Positions 22,100-34,531 of a stretch of DNA of 64,000 nt are shown piece by piece. Position 1 is the stretch's first letter. The number at the start of each line of letters is the position of its first letter. Under the pieces are notes generated by a model, which was given only the letters and a program-made list of their open reading frames with translations, did no database searches and was not told where the DNA came from. Source of the DNA: Alopecurus myosuroides. Lineage: Eukaryota; Streptophyta; Magnoliopsida; Poales; Poaceae. The stretch lies in assembly GCA_028641055.1 (NCBI GenBank), contig CM054061.1:36476076-36540075 (forward strand), written 5' to 3'. A program made the position numbers and the translations under genes.

Positions 22100-23564
22100 T
22101 TACCTTGTCCTAGCAAACATGTAGCCTTCCTCATCTTCAGAGTCGTCCTCTAGTATGACGTCGTCGTCTCCATCTATCATATAATTACTTATGAACACAT
22201 GTTTGCAATATGACGTGGAACGAACAAGGTGCCAAAAAAATTACCATCATCATTGGATCTTGAGCAGGTTTGATGTATATGAGCAGTCTCAGGTGTTGGA
22301 GACATAGTTTCTACAAATAGAATATGAAATTATGATCATACATCTGTTATCGGCTTATATTATTAGAGAAATTATGATCATACATCTGTTATAGACTAAT
22401 AAAGTCATGAACATTACCATTGTTAATGACAACTGATTGTGCTGGCCGTTCAGAACCCTTGACGCATTCCATGGTCGTCAACGGGTTTTCGTCACTCGAT
22501 GGAGTCTGGCTCTTCTTACAATTTTCATAAAATGCTTCGTTTCAGAGACCTAGCAACGCATGCCTTTCCCCAGGCGTTATGTTTTTTCTCTTTGATATAT
22601 TACTAAGATTAATATCAGGGGTCTCTTTCTCTGACATTTGCTCCGCAACAGATTCTATATAAATAGGGGTTCCACCAAAATCGGGAATAGACCAATCAGA
22701 CTTGGGTATGGAGGCATGAGAAGCAGATGCACCTACATGATGTTGAACCACCTCAGGGGTCCAACATGGGTTCTCCATGGCCATGGATTCACTGTTCAGA
22801 CTTTTGCGCCGTGATGCGCGAAGAGCCTTCTTTGAACTCTTTTGGTTAGGAGTCATATTGGAATAATGGATCCTAGACCTTGCACGTTTAGCTTCAATTT
22901 GTTCTAGTATATAATGAGATGATAATTATAATAAGTAAGATTCTATCTCTATCACAATATTTTCCCATAATATTGGTATGTTAGATATGCGGTCCTTACC
23001 TGATAATGGTTTCCTTTGATGATAGGCTTCACGTCTTTTTGCTAGCTTTTCAGTTTTCTTATCGTTACTCATTTTTGCATATCGTTCCTTTTCCATCTGC
23101 CTCCTCTTCTCTATTGGATCTGCAGGTGGTGGCTGAATGAAGGATGACGTGGGTCCATCGGTACTCATGTCAACTATATCTACATCACAGAAACAAAGCA
23201 CATTATTAGCTCCACATAGAATTTTTTTGACAGTAGAGTTATTTTCACTTATTTACGAAATTGCATACGTACCGATCGTGATGATCTCTTGCTCTTGAAA
23301 TGGCACATGAATTGATTTCCTCTGGTAGTTGTCATTTCTATGTAACCATTCAGGATCATCCTCATCAACCTCATTCTCCTTGTTTTTTGCCGATGATTTT
23401 CTCTTTTGACCGGCTTCACGTTGTTTTTTAAGAAACTCCTCTTTTTTAGTGCCATCCATTTGTGCGTATCGTTCCCTGTCTTGTTGCCTTTTCTGTTCCT
23501 TGGGATCTATGGGTTCTATTTGACTTTTGAATGTCATGGGTCCATCATTACAACCATTGTTCAT
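22100..23564 (-). pseudogene. N-terminal exons of the Helitron protein (basic repeats)
   Basis: Three short open segments (22856-22542, 23201-22926, 23564-23253) encode basic heptad-like stretches such as KERYAKMSNDKKTEKLAKRR and RERYAQMDGTKKEEFLKKQR. The (E/R)RYAxM...(K)KxExLxKxRE motif repeats in successive exons and is typical of the N-terminal extension of plant Helitron helicases. The segments are separated by AT-rich putative introns with plausible GT-AG ends. The exact splice structure is not resolved. They may be continuous with the broken Rep-helicase or with the protease gene upstream. Confidence 0.5.
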
Positions 23565-24040
23565 GTCAACAATATCTACAAAAAAAGTACCATGTGTATA
23601 GTGACATAAAAAAATACCATGTCGAAAAATTCACATTATTAGGGAATTAATTGCCTACTTACCCATAGGGAGATGTTGTTTCCCTTGAGAGCTCATATGA
23701 AATGATTGCATCTGGTATGCGTCATTATCAACTTGGGCCACATTTTCCTTGTCCCCACCAGATTCTGATATGTATAAATAAATAAATAAATAATCATGAA
23801 CTAAACATATATTACATACCTAATAATAATTTTAATTGTATGGTGAAAGTTACTAAATTGTACCTGTTGATCTCTGAGCAGGTCTTGTATTTATTTTAGA
23901 GTTATACTGATTGGGTAAGGTTTGGAGCTTTGAACCCATACCTCTCTATTAGAAACAAAAAATAATGGAGTTCACCATAGGTTGTTTCGATACAGTAAAT
24001 TGGCTTATTATAGTATGAAATTAATGGAACAAAGTTTAAC

Positions 24041-25444
24041 TTACTTAAGTGAATCGTCATTGTCAATGGACATGATATGGTTCCGAAGCATGGAAACAAT
24101 ATTATTCTTGGCCATCTTACGCACGTGCATGGAAGGCGTCGGGGCATTGGGTAACTCGGATGTATGTGATTTTTCAGTAGGCGGGTGATCATTCTTGTCC
24201 CACATTTCCACATCGCTTGTGTCAACAACTTTGTTCTCATTCATATCATATTGTGGTGCTCCCCTAATCTCGTTGAAAACAAAATCATGTAAAATGATAC
24301 GCAACTGCTTTCTAAAGAGTTTGATACCCTCCTGGAAGACAAATAGTTGTTTAAAATATTATTAGTAGTGAGTTTGATCTGAACTTACACTGAGTTTGAT
24401 CTGAACCTATGTTGTAGGATTAATACGTGCGTTATAGTGTGTGCAAGCTTGTGACCTGTCCAGTGCTCCATGAGTTTCAACAAGAACAGGCCGCATGATG
24501 AGCTGCAACATGTAAGAAATAATTACTAAATGAACACTTTTAGTAATCATGGGGCTAAAGATTTTAACATACCCATCTTTTTGCAATGGCTTTTGAATGC
24601 ACTCAACCACTGGCCATCGAGTTACTTCTAGATCGGTCCACTTCTCACCAATTTGGAACTCGTGGTTTTCAGAAGCAATCATAAGATGCATCTGTAGCCC
24701 TTGAAGCTGTTAAACGATAGCGGGTATGAAATTACGTAAATAATTTGTTATATGTCAATCATCAAGATGAGTATGGCTCAAATGTAAATGCTCACCGTAA
24801 GGTGCAGGTCTGGACGACTCGTTCGAGAACCAAATGAATCTAGCACATGTATGCAGCGTTGTTTTGCGTCGACGTTACATAGAATCCAATGATTTTTCAT
24901 CTCGTTTATTGGGACGAATAGCTGGGGAAAAAATGCAAGATATCGCTGCATTTTAGTGTAGAAAAATATTAACAAATAAAAACCATAAATTGTTGTACTT
25001 GCTATTACCATGTCATATTGCATGTAACTGAGTGCGCGTCGAACAATCCTAGGATGATCTTCTTGGTCAATAGGAATTTTGCCGTCTCGCTTTAGTATTC
25101 CAGATATATGTGTGCTCTCAAGGAATACATGGCTACCTTCTCTGATATGTAGATGGTCTTGACCTCGTAGGTAATAAATATAGCCATTTATGACCTGTAG
25201 TTTGAAGCAAGTATCAGTTGACATGCAAAGAATATTCATTGGCACAATGTAAGTACTGTATCTGGAAATGTGTGCTTACGTATCCGTCCAACCAACCATT
25301 GTCTTCGAAGAGACATTCTAAATCTTTGCGTTTCAAACATGCATCATAGATGCGAACCAGTCTTATCTTTTCAGGGAGGGACATGAAGTAATCTTTAATT
25401 CTCGCATAATTACGATCTAAATCTAGCATCTCTTCCATGGGCAC
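24041..25444 (-). CDS. Ulp1-type (C48) cysteine protease gene, multi-exon
   Basis: Exons are read from splice sites. About 25462-25280 (MEEMLDLDRNYARI to DNGWLDGY) joins at GTAAGC/CTACAG to 25195-about 25010 (VINGYIYYLRGQDHL, FLESTHISGILKRDG). The next is about 24948-24795, with FVPINEMKNHWILCNV and CIHVLDSFGS. Then come about 24715-24572, about 24500-24440 and about 24333-24041. Joining the GATGG end to the exon at about 24500 gives QKDGSSCGLFLLK, LMEHWTG. The His of NHW, Asp of VLDSFG, Gln of LQKDG and Cys of SSCG form the C48 catalytic set, all intact. Such proteases remove SUMO-like modifiers; plant mobile-element versions have unknown substrates. It lies just upstream of, and on the same strand as, the Helitron helicase. 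The start and end exons are provisional. Confidence 0.65.
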
Positions 25445-25778
25445 ATCGCCATCTACATCAAAACAGACAAAAATCTAGTGCTAATAATTATTATATGTTA
25501 TAAACCGAGTTAAGCACTTGTCTGTGTGTTCATTTTAACCTACAACACATCCATGGTTCCATTTTTCTTTTTCGCAACAACACATCCATCTGCCTATATG
25601 ATATTGTTTCTAGATTTAAACTAAAACAGATACATGTGTCTACTAATTTAAACTAAAAAGGCCTTCGTAATATATTTTTCGGAAACCATGTAGATGGATA
25701 AGCATATGACAACCCACTTTCATGGTTAAGCATCATGACAGATTATCATTGGGAGATTCCATGTTGTCATTACATACC

Positions 25779-25900
25779 TCGAACCAGAGGGTTGGTGGTA
25801 ATGATCTTGGAGGATTGGTGATGATCCAGTCGAGACGAACGGAGCTTGGGTAATGTGTTCGATGAGGATGTCTCGAGCTGGGGGAGGTGGTATTTAAAGG
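25779..25900 (-). promoter_or_regulatory. Putative promoter and leader exon of the Ulp1-like gene
   Basis: The minus strand has CCTTTAAATACC at about 25900-25889 as a TATA-like box. A leader follows, ending in TCGAG then GTATGT at about 25778, a good splice donor. The next acceptor candidate, TTTTGATGTAG near 25463, precedes the protease exon. This leader could serve either the protease alone or a protease-helicase transcript. Confidence 0.4.
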
Positions 25901-26159
25901 TAGGGAATTACCCGATGCAATTAATGGCTGGTTGAATACATGGGCATAAATCGCCGGTGATTGATGTTAGGGCATATATTGATTAGCATTTTGGCAGGGA
26001 AACCAACGTAACTTCTGGGATTTCCTCCCGTCCAGCGCAATAATAATGACATAGATACTGGACCCATCCATCTCTTTAATCCCGTCAAAATATGGATGTA
26101 TAAAATGTGTCTACTTGTATTTTTTTACTTATGATAATCCTTACTGTAATATAAGGGGA

Positions 26160-27749
26160 AACTCTAATCATTCGTTTCAGATGAGAGGTTGCCAAATTGT
26201 GATGACAACCAGCCTTTCATCAGATGTGTCGATGGGCTTCTTCTCAAAGGATGAATATGATTTTATGGCACCCGTGCATCCAAAAACTAAAGAATCCCTG
26301 TCTGTAACCTTTTATTTCCAACTGAATATTATTTCATTTCATACAGAATTGCTTCTTATGCTGCTGTGTTAACACTGATGAAGAAAGTAGTGCTTTATCA
26401 CCAATCTACCGGTTCTGGTTTCTCATATTTGATTCTTATTTTGTCAGTAATGTATATTGATGAGGATTAAGCATACCTAAATATTATCTTCTTAGTACAT
26501 CAAGTTTTAACTATCCTAAACATGTACTTTTGATTCTTAGTTATACACTTGTACTGTTTATAGAGTACCATTTGATCTGATTTCTGTTTCGCCGATTGTT
26601 CCAGACAAATGTATCCATTTGCTTGACAATGTATGATATCTGCATTTCCCAGTTGTAGTTCTGTACGCCTACTCTTGTTTGGATTACACGCAAGGTATTA
26701 CAAGCACCAGTGGTTAACCATCTCTCACTCTTCTGCCGTCTAGTCTATCCCCAGCTGATATGGCGCCAATCTTGTTTGGATTACACGCGAGGTATTACAA
26801 CATGTTATGGTTGGTGCAATGGACAGAAGAGCAAGTACACTAGAATGGCGGTGCATGATGCGGCCAAGTTCTCACCAAAGTGGCCGTGGATATGCTTCAA
26901 CATTCTTTGTGTTGATCCTGCAGCCTATCCTTCAGTCCACAAGGTATGACCTTAATGATTGCTCACTTCCCTATTCATCGGTCCAATTGGGTTTTCCTTG
27001 TAGCTGGTATGTTCACCAAGTGCTCTCAGGTTTTGTCCGTTCCAAAATAACTAGACGACATGAAAGTTAGCTTCTGCCCTTTGATTGTTTCATCTCTTTC
27101 TTTTGTTGGCATCATACCATGATCTTTCCATTACACCCTTTTTTGAGTTTTTGCCACCGAAAAAAGCTAAGGAAAATAAAAAAAGAATGAATATTTTCTC
27201 CACTATCCTCTGTATGAATCTGATTCCTCTCTTGCCTGGATCTCACATGTTTCTCCTTTAATAGAAAGGAAAATCAAGGACTTTGAAGGAAACCTCGCAT
27301 GAACTTCGTTTGTCTGTTCATATCTGAGTGGCAAACTAATTTGCTGAACTTGTCTTGACTGTAACGCACTGCTCAGTGGATGTGGAGGTGAGGCAGAGCA
27401 AGGTGATGGCCAGGGCGCCTGGCCAGAGCAACGCGATCACAAACTGTTGGGAGAGCGCCTGGCCAGAGTGCCGTTGCTTCTGTTTTTGACCTGTTCCAAT
27501 TTGTTTAGCGTGATGAAGGACATTACAGTTGTTTGAACTATTGTTTGTTCTTTGAATGCACGAGCTTGGTGGAATGGTCTAGCAGATGTTCTAGATTGCG
27601 CCAGGAAGACAACATTACCATACTGCGAGCCGCATGTGTTTAGATTTCTAGGACATTAATGTTGATTGTATTTGCAAGGGTAAACCTGAAAAATGTGGTT
27701 GTTAATGTGTTGAGACCTTGTTCCTGATTGTAATTTTGGTCTATTATTT
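26160..27749. other. Unassigned stretch between Helitron and CACTA end
   Basis: No gene recognised. It holds a direct repeat, CTTGTTTGGATTACACGC(A/G)AGG, at about 26673 and 26772. It also has two copies of GCGCCTGGCCAGAG near 27415 and 27455. Confidence 0.4.
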
Positions 27750-28520
27750 GAACCTGGAGTATTAGGTGATGTGATCTGCCAGTTTCTGAATTCCTGAAAT
27801 ATGTGCTATAACTCAAATTTACTTGAATTGCAATGAAATTTTGATTCGAACGAGTATTTGAGATTTGAATCTGGCCAGCTGTATGAAACTCGGCTTAAGA
27901 GTACAAATCCCAAGGTGAAACCATGTTCACGAAATAATTGGGTTGTAATAAAAGCCACAACCCAACTAGTGTAAAATAAAAAAAATCAAAGTAAATGGAC
28001 TGAAATAGGCCTTAACCAGGAAGTAAATTGGACCTTGAAAATGACCTGGCCTAGGGAATAAATGGAATGTATAAGGCCAAGGCCCACAAAGTAAAATTGT
28101 TGAAATGTTCACCTCATCATATTAATCCAATGAGAAATTGCAGTAAAAAGTAAATAGAGAAAACAAAAGAAATGGGCCGAAATGTTGGACTAGCCCATAT
28201 AGACGACCAACATGGACTGGGCTGAATTAAATCCATGACCTTCTTATTTGGTCATAATTTTGCCACGTAGGATGAGCCACGTAGGATCTAACGTGTCTAT
28301 GGCAGGATATCACATGACCAAATCAATTGGTCATAGGGTTATGACCCCTCTGATTGGATCATATAGGCTATGACATTTCCGTAAAATTAGTCATTGACGA
28401 TCAAATAAGACGCTCCGTATGTGACTTTCCATTTTTGGTGAAAAAGGGGTCATGATTGAAACTTCGTGACCTTGTAGTGAAAAAAATTGAAATTTATGTA
28501 TCAACATATTTCTTGTAGTG
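27750..28520 (+). mobile_element. CACTA transposon, right end (truncated)
   Basis: The sequence ends TTCTTGTAGTG at 28520, the inverse of CACTACAAGAA. A second CACTACAAGG-type motif lies about 35 bp inside (28465-28485). Repeated (T)GGTCAT and ATGACC motifs run through 28240-28460, as in grass CACTA subterminal regions. The left end was not found. The right flank is LTR sequence cut mid-element, so this CACTA inserted into that LTR. The left limit given here is approximate. Confidence 0.6.
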
Positions 28521-29541
28521 CACTCTTCGAATATCATCCGAACAAACGTTGGGTATTAATTTCCAAGCAACAGATAATCGCAGTAAGCAAGGTGTGTAAT
28601 GTATACAATGTAAACTAAGTAAACATTATTGTTTTGTCCCTAATGGCAACATCACATCCTCCATCTGTCATGTATTTGTCACTCGAGCACGGATGCAAAG
28701 AAGGCATGAACCCACTATCGAGCACAAATACTCCCTTTTGGAGTCACTAGCATCTACTTGGCCAGAGCATCTACTAACAAAGGAGATCATGCAAGATCAT
28801 AAATAAAATACAAATGAAGATAACATGATAGATTGATAATCAACATACATAGCATTCAATAAGCATTGCATCCCAGCAAACACAACATGTAGCATTACAA
28901 ATAGATGATCTTGATCATGTGAGGCAGCTCACGAGATCTAAACATGAGGCATAAGGCGGATAGTACAACTATCCATCTACTTCTATGGACCCGTAGTCCA
29001 AGGATGAACTACTCACGCATCAGTCCGGAGGCGGGCATGGTGGTGTAGACCCCTCCGGTGATGAATTCCCCTCCCGGCAGGTCGCCGATGAGAGCTACAG
29101 AACCCTCCCGATCTTAGGTTGACGATGATGGCAGCCTCGGGTGTTTCTCTGGATGAAGTGGTATATTTTTTAGGGTTGATTTATTGGGGCGAATAAATAG
29201 GCGAAAGGACGATGGTGGTGGATGCCCGAGGGTCCACACCACCCCCCGGCGCGGCCAGGGGGCGCACCGCCCTAGGGTGTGGCCCCCCTGTGACCCCCCT
29301 CCGCGCCTCTTCGGGACTCCATGGAACCTTCGGGAATTCTAAGACTTCCGGGCTTCGAATTTTCCAATTCCGAGAATATTTCTAGAACTACTTTTCTGAA
29401 ACTAAAAACAACAAAAAACATGGAACTGGCTTTTTGGCATCTTGTCAATAGGTTAGTCTTTAAAATCGATAAAAACGTGTAGCATATGGCATGAAAACAA
29501 CATGGAACATCAGAAATTATAGATACGTTTTTTACGTATCA
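28521..29541 (-). mobile_element. LARD-type LTR fragment, first 1.0 kb
   Basis: On the minus strand it begins TGATACGT at 29541 and matches the first ~1,020 bases of the LTR at 32288 in order. Shared blocks include TCTCGGAATTGGAAAATTCG, the GGTGTAGACC / CATCACCGGAGGGG region and ACATGTTGTGTTTGCTGGGAT. It ends abruptly at the CACTA end. No coding capacity. Confidence 0.8.
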
Positions 29542-30349
29542 GCTGCCGTCATCGTCAACCCGAGATTGGGAGGGTTCTGGAGTTCTCATAAATAGCATAC
29601 ACATGAAGACAAGATGATAGATTGATAATCAAGAGACTTAGCATTCAAATATCATCGGATCCCAGCAAACACACCATGTAGCATTACAATAAGATAATCT
29701 CGATCATGTAGCGCAACTCACAAGATCTAAACATGAGGCATAAAGAGGAGAGGACAACCATATAGCTACAGCTATAGACACATAGTCCAAGATGAACTAC
29801 TCATGCATAACTGCGGAGGCGTGCATCGTGGTGTAGAGCCCTCCGGTGATAATTTTCCCTCTCACCATGTGGCCGGGAAGAACTCAAGAACCCTCCCAAT
29901 CTCGGGTTGACGATGACGGCGGCCTCGTGTGTTTGTCGTGGAAAAGTGGTATATCATTAGGGTTCACGCATCAGGGAGAATATATAGGCGAAAGGGTGAT
30001 TATGATGGTCGCCCGAGGGTCCCACATAACCCCTAGGCACGGCCATGGGGCGCTCCTCCCTATGGTGTGGCCCCCCTGTATCCCTCCTCTGGGCCTCTTC
30101 GGGACTCCGTGAAACTTCGGGAATTCTAAGATTTCCGGGCTTCAAATTTTCCAATTCCGAGAATATTTCGAGAACAATTTTTCTGAAACTAAAAACACAA
30201 GAAAACAGGAACTGGCTCTGTGGCATCTTGTCAATAGGTTAGTCCCCAGAAATCAATAAAAATGACATAAAGTGTAAGGAAAACATGTAGCATATGGCAA
30301 GAAAACAACATGGAACATCAGAAATTAAGGATACGTTTATGACGTATCA
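29542..30349 (-). mobile_element. Second LTR fragment of the same family, with inverted 44-bp piece
   Basis: 29586-30349 is the first ~760 bases of the same LTR on the minus strand (TGATACGT ends at 30349). 29542-29585 is a 44-base piece of the same LTR in the plus orientation, matching about 32718-32760. The two pieces join at GGAGTTCT/CATAAATAG. It is a rearranged scrap rather than a simple insertion. Confidence 0.75.
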
Positions 30350-32287
30350 CGCTCTTACACAATGTCCTAGACCACCAACCTCTTCTCCTTGAAGAGTTGG
30401 TTCTATTTTGGTTGTTATTTGGATTTCATTGTATATCTTTTGAGTTGGTGGTTTATGGAAAATACACTCATTCTTCGCTTTTATTTCCGATTTTGCATGT
30501 TTTGGGTGTGAAGTGTCATTCATGTGTGTGTCTCTATCCCAAGAAAAAAACTCCCTATAAACCAGTGTCCTTTTAGCCACATGCATGTCCCATACACAAT
30601 TCTGCTTTTCCTGGAGAGTTGGGGCTGGAGATTCCGCTGTGAGACTTCGTTCTGACCAAAATCTCCGCCCTAAACATGGAAACTCCAATACGCCGGATAC
30701 TATGGAGTTTAGTCCGGAGACTCCAGTCAGGGAGTTTCCTGCATAGTGAGAAAGGGGATTGGAATGGGGAATTGCTAAAAACTCCTCTTCCACCCAGAAC
30801 CCAAACTCCTCTTGCGCCGCCGCTGCTCCCCAAGGACGCTATGCAGCTTCCGATCTCCGTCGTCGGATTCCACCGTTGCTGGCTCTCCTCCTCCACTCCT
30901 TCGTCGGAGTTATTCCTCCCCTACTTGGAGCACCACGAAGGAATAGGGGATCCCTCTATCTCTTCCTCTCTCTAGGTTTGACCTAGATGATATTTAGATG
31001 CACATCCCCTAGTCTTTCTTGGTAGAAACCCTTCTAGGCAAAAATGTTAAATCCAGGAATCATCAAGACATAGTGGGCATCAAGTTTGTAGATATGCGTC
31101 GTAGCTCCAGTCGTAGGTCCAGAGATTCCGGTCTTCTGGACAGGAGACTCCGGTAGGCTGGAGATTTCGCCCCCTTTGGCTGGAAACTCCGGTGTAGATC
31201 CACCTTTTTCATGGACAAAATCTCCTGATGGTTTGTCATTTCTTTTCCCCGGGCATGCATGCTTATTCTCCTCCTATTTCTATTTCTTCTTCTTGTGTAT
31301 TTTCAGGTAAGAGGACCAAGGCCTCGTCCTCCAACTCCAACATCAAGCGAAGGAAGCAACATGCATACCGTCGTCATTGTCGGAACTAATTGATCACTGA
31401 TCCAGAGACTAATGGTTAGAGGCAGAGAAGGACATTCAATTTAGAGCATGGCAGAGAGGCGGCTGAGGCTGAACTTCAGCATCAGGAGATTGCTAAGAAA
31501 TCTCGATTTGATCGCATTTCCACTTTGTTAAGCATGGGCAAGAGAGAGTTTAGGGCTATGGGGATGCAGCCTTTAATCACGATGGCTCGCACTACTCAGA
31601 ACCCTAAATATTAGAGATAGGAACATGAGCTGATTCAGACTGAGATCTATGACAAGTTGTGTCATCATGTGTGTGAGCGAAATGTTCTCAACTTAGATGC
31701 TCTCGGCAGCAAGTTTTATTTCAGAGAAGCAGTTTGGGTGACTAAGAAGCTTGGTCTTGAGAAGCTCATTGACATCCAGCAAGACTTCAACGTTCAGAAT
31801 ATTCAGCAATTCTTTGCTACTGTCACATATGGTGATGATGAGGACATCTCTTTGAGATGGATGACTGGGCACATCAAGTGTGATTCTTCCATTTTGAGGC
31901 TTTCCGAGCTTCTTGGCCATCCTCTCCATTGTGATAATCTAGGTAAGAGGATGCATGTTCATGGTGTTTCTTACAATAATAGGAAGTTGGCTCCTCTATG
32001 TGACAACTTGGAAAGTGTAGGCACCTTCTAGGATCTCAAGCGTGTTTATTCTCCTCCGACTATTCAGATGCAACATTGCTCCTCAAGCTGGCTATGTGGA
32101 TGTCGTTTGTGGTGGCCTTGTGAACCTTCTTCATCAAGCTTTCAAGTGACACAAAGCTGGATAAGATTGCGAGGGCTTTGATATGGATGTCATGGACTTC
32201 ATGAAGGAAGAAATTCATCATGCCATGACCGAGAAGAAGAAGGTGCCTATTTATGCTCCTTATGTGATGAAGCTAATTCTCGATAGG
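30350..32287 (+). mobile_element. Degenerate retroelement interior
   Basis: This stretch, between LTR-type sequences, carries many copies of a GGAGA(C/T)TCCGG-like motif in both orientations (30615-31200) and a decayed coding region at 31400-32280 (next entry). I see no LTR of its own. It is the sequence into which the plus-strand LARD element at 32288 inserted. Confidence 0.45.
31657..32031 (+). pseudogene. Transposase_32-like (Athila-type ORF) domain remnant
   Basis: 124 codons read NLDALGSKFYFREAV, then KKLGLEKLIDIQQDFNVQ, IQQFFATVTYGDDEDIS and LRWMTGHIKCDSSILRLSEL. The combination of an FFAT(V/L) segment, a (L)xWMTG segment and a following F/L-xEL helix is the hallmark of the 'putative plant transposon protein' domain (PF20167) of Ty3/Athila-like and LARD elements. 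Flanking homologous codons before 31657 and after 32031 contain stops (for example TAG at 31614 and 32029). Its biochemical role in intact elements is unknown. Confidence 0.55.
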
Positions 32288-33883
32288 TGATACGTCGTAA
32301 AATTATCCCTAATTTCTAATGTTCCATGATTTTTTTAATGGTATTCCCCACATGTTTGATATACACTTTATGTCATTTTTATCGATTTTCCGGACTAACC
32401 TATTGACAAGATGCCACAGAACTAGTTCCATGTGTTCTGCTATTTTTAGTTTCACAAAAGTTGTTCTGGAAATATTCTCGGAATTGGAAAATTCGAATCC
32501 CGGCAGTGTTAGAAATCACGGAGGTTCAACGGAGACCCGGAGGGGGGCCTCAGGGGGCCCACACCATAGGGTGGCGCGGTACCCCCCCCCCCATGGCCAC
32601 GCCAGGGGGTGGTGTGGGGCCCCCAGGCCTCCACTTCCTCTGCCCTTTCGCCTATTTATTCCCCCTGAGGCGTAAACCCTAAAATGATCCTACATTTCCC
32701 CAAAAAACACCCGAGGCCGCCGTCATCGTCATCCCGAGACCGGGAGGGTTCTGGAGCTCTTCTCAGCACCCTGCCGGGAGGGAAATTCATCACCGGAGGG
32801 GTCTACACCACCATGCCCTCCTCTGAAGTGATGCGTGAGTAGTTCATCCCTGGACAATGGGTCCATAGCAGTAGCTAGATGGTTGTTGTCTCTAGTTTGT
32901 ACCTCATGTTTAGATCTTGTGAGCTTCCTAACATGATCAAGATCATGTTTATGTAATGCTACATGTTGTGTTTGCTGGGATCTGATGAATGTTGAATGCT
33001 ATGTGTTTTGATTATCAATCTATAATGTTATCTTCATGAATATGTTGTTTATGATTTTGCATGCTCTCCGTTATTAGTATATGTTATGCCCAAGTAGATG
33101 CTAGTAACTCCAAGAGGGAGTATTTATGCTCGATAGTGTGTTCATGCCTCATTTACATCTGCTCGAGTGACAGAAACGTGATGGATGGAGGATGTGATGT
33201 TACCATTCGGAAGAAAACAACAATGATTTTTCTAAGGATGATTTTATTGTTTAAATTATACACTTTACTTACCCTAATTATGTGTTGCTTGCAATTTAAT
33301 ACCCAATGTTTGTTCGGATGATATTCAGAGGGTGGATTATTAGTCATAGATGCAGTTGGATAACGGTCTATGTATCTTATTGTAATGCCCGCATGAATCA
33401 CATAGTAATCTTTATGTCTTGCATATGCACTACGGTGCCGCCTTTATTTATGTCAATTGCCCAGCTGTAATTTGTTCACCACACATGTTATTTATCTTTC
33501 ACGGAGAGACACCACTAGTGAACTGTGGACCCCGGTCGTTTTTCCACATACTGATAAACACCTACTGCTTTCATACTACTTTCATATTGTTTTCCTACTG
33601 TTTTTGACACCATACATTTAACCTCTTTGTGTTCAGCAAAACCGGTGAGATTGACAACCTCACTGCTTCGTTGGGGAAAAGTGATTTGATTGTATTGTGT
33701 AGGTTCCACGTTGCTTCTGAACTGGTAGTGCGCCCTGCCATCTCAAGTGTTTCAACCTTCTTAAGTAATTCCTTCCTCCTACTGGTCGATTAAACCTTGG
33801 TTTCTTTCTGAGGGAAAACTGTTGTTGTGCTCATCATAACTTCCTCTTGGGGTTTCCCAACGAGTGCAAGATCTGCACCATCA
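32288..33883 (+). mobile_element. LARD-type LTR, complete, 1.6 kb
   Basis: It starts TGATACGTC and ends GCACCATCA, directly before an AGCAAATTTTCTGGCGCC motif that serves as primer-binding region in grass elements of this class (TGGCGCCGTTGCC at 33895-33907). Within it are the GGCGCGG(T)/CCCCCC low-complexity tract at 32575-32625 and the CCGTCATCGTCATCCCGAGA block. No open frame of note. Confidence 0.8.
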
Positions 33884-34531
33884 AGCAAATTTTCTGGCGC
33901 CGTTGCCGTTCCCAAAGAGAATTTATGGAAGGGAGTCTCTCACTTCCAATCTCTTTACTTTTCTTTTGTTTTGCTTAGTTTATTTTAGTTTATCTTGTTT
34001 TCTTCTCCATATCAAGAACACAAAAAATTGTTCTGATTCTATTTGTTATTTTTTCTTTATCATGCTTGCTATCAATGGGTTATTTATTTGGGTTCATGGA
34101 AGAAAAACTAAAATATTATAAGGAACACCGCTTGTCACAAAAGGGATACACTTATGGGAGAAAATTAATAAATTGCATGACTATGTTAGAAACTTGTGCT
34201 CTACTTATATGTTACTTATTGCTTTGATAAATCCCGTTGTGGTAGAAGCTACAAATACCTTCCTTTTCAATGTGAGTATAATGGTAATATTACCATATCT
34301 TCTTATGTTTAGGGAAATTATGAATTTTATGATGTGGAACCAATTGAGAAATTTATTGCTTGGAAGGGTGCATTCGAAATTGCCTTTTTTCTTGGAAGTA
34401 TTGACGATGCACCTTATAAATATGAGATTTATGCTATACTTGAATACTACTATGATAATTACAAGAATTGTAATTACTACATACTTGGTTATCTTAATAG
34501 ATTAACTCCCCCAAAATGAGAGACTAATGCC

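Larger units (their letters stand above)
17314..26159 (-). mobile_element. Helitron carrying Rep/helicase and Ulp1-like protease genes
   Basis: The 3' end is clear on the minus strand: the hairpin CCCGT-(8 nt)-ACGGG at 17342-17325, then CATTTTACTAG ending at 17314, then a T. The coding region of the Helitron replication protein starts about 370 bp inside. The 5' end is not proven. A candidate is 26159, where the minus strand begins TCCCCTTATATTACAG. The base before it is T rather than the usual A, so the right boundary is tentative. The element would be about 8.8 kb. Confidence 0.65.

Noticed and set aside
26807..27070. 87-codon frame with a possible gene exon
   Set aside because: No known motif; overlapping frames are equally open; no good splice structure found.
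33153..33401. Minus-strand frame in the LTR
   Set aside because: LTR sequence; no coding signal.
34334..34519. Separate small gene
   Set aside because: Part of the LARD-like interior, probably the same decayed frame as 34532-35017.
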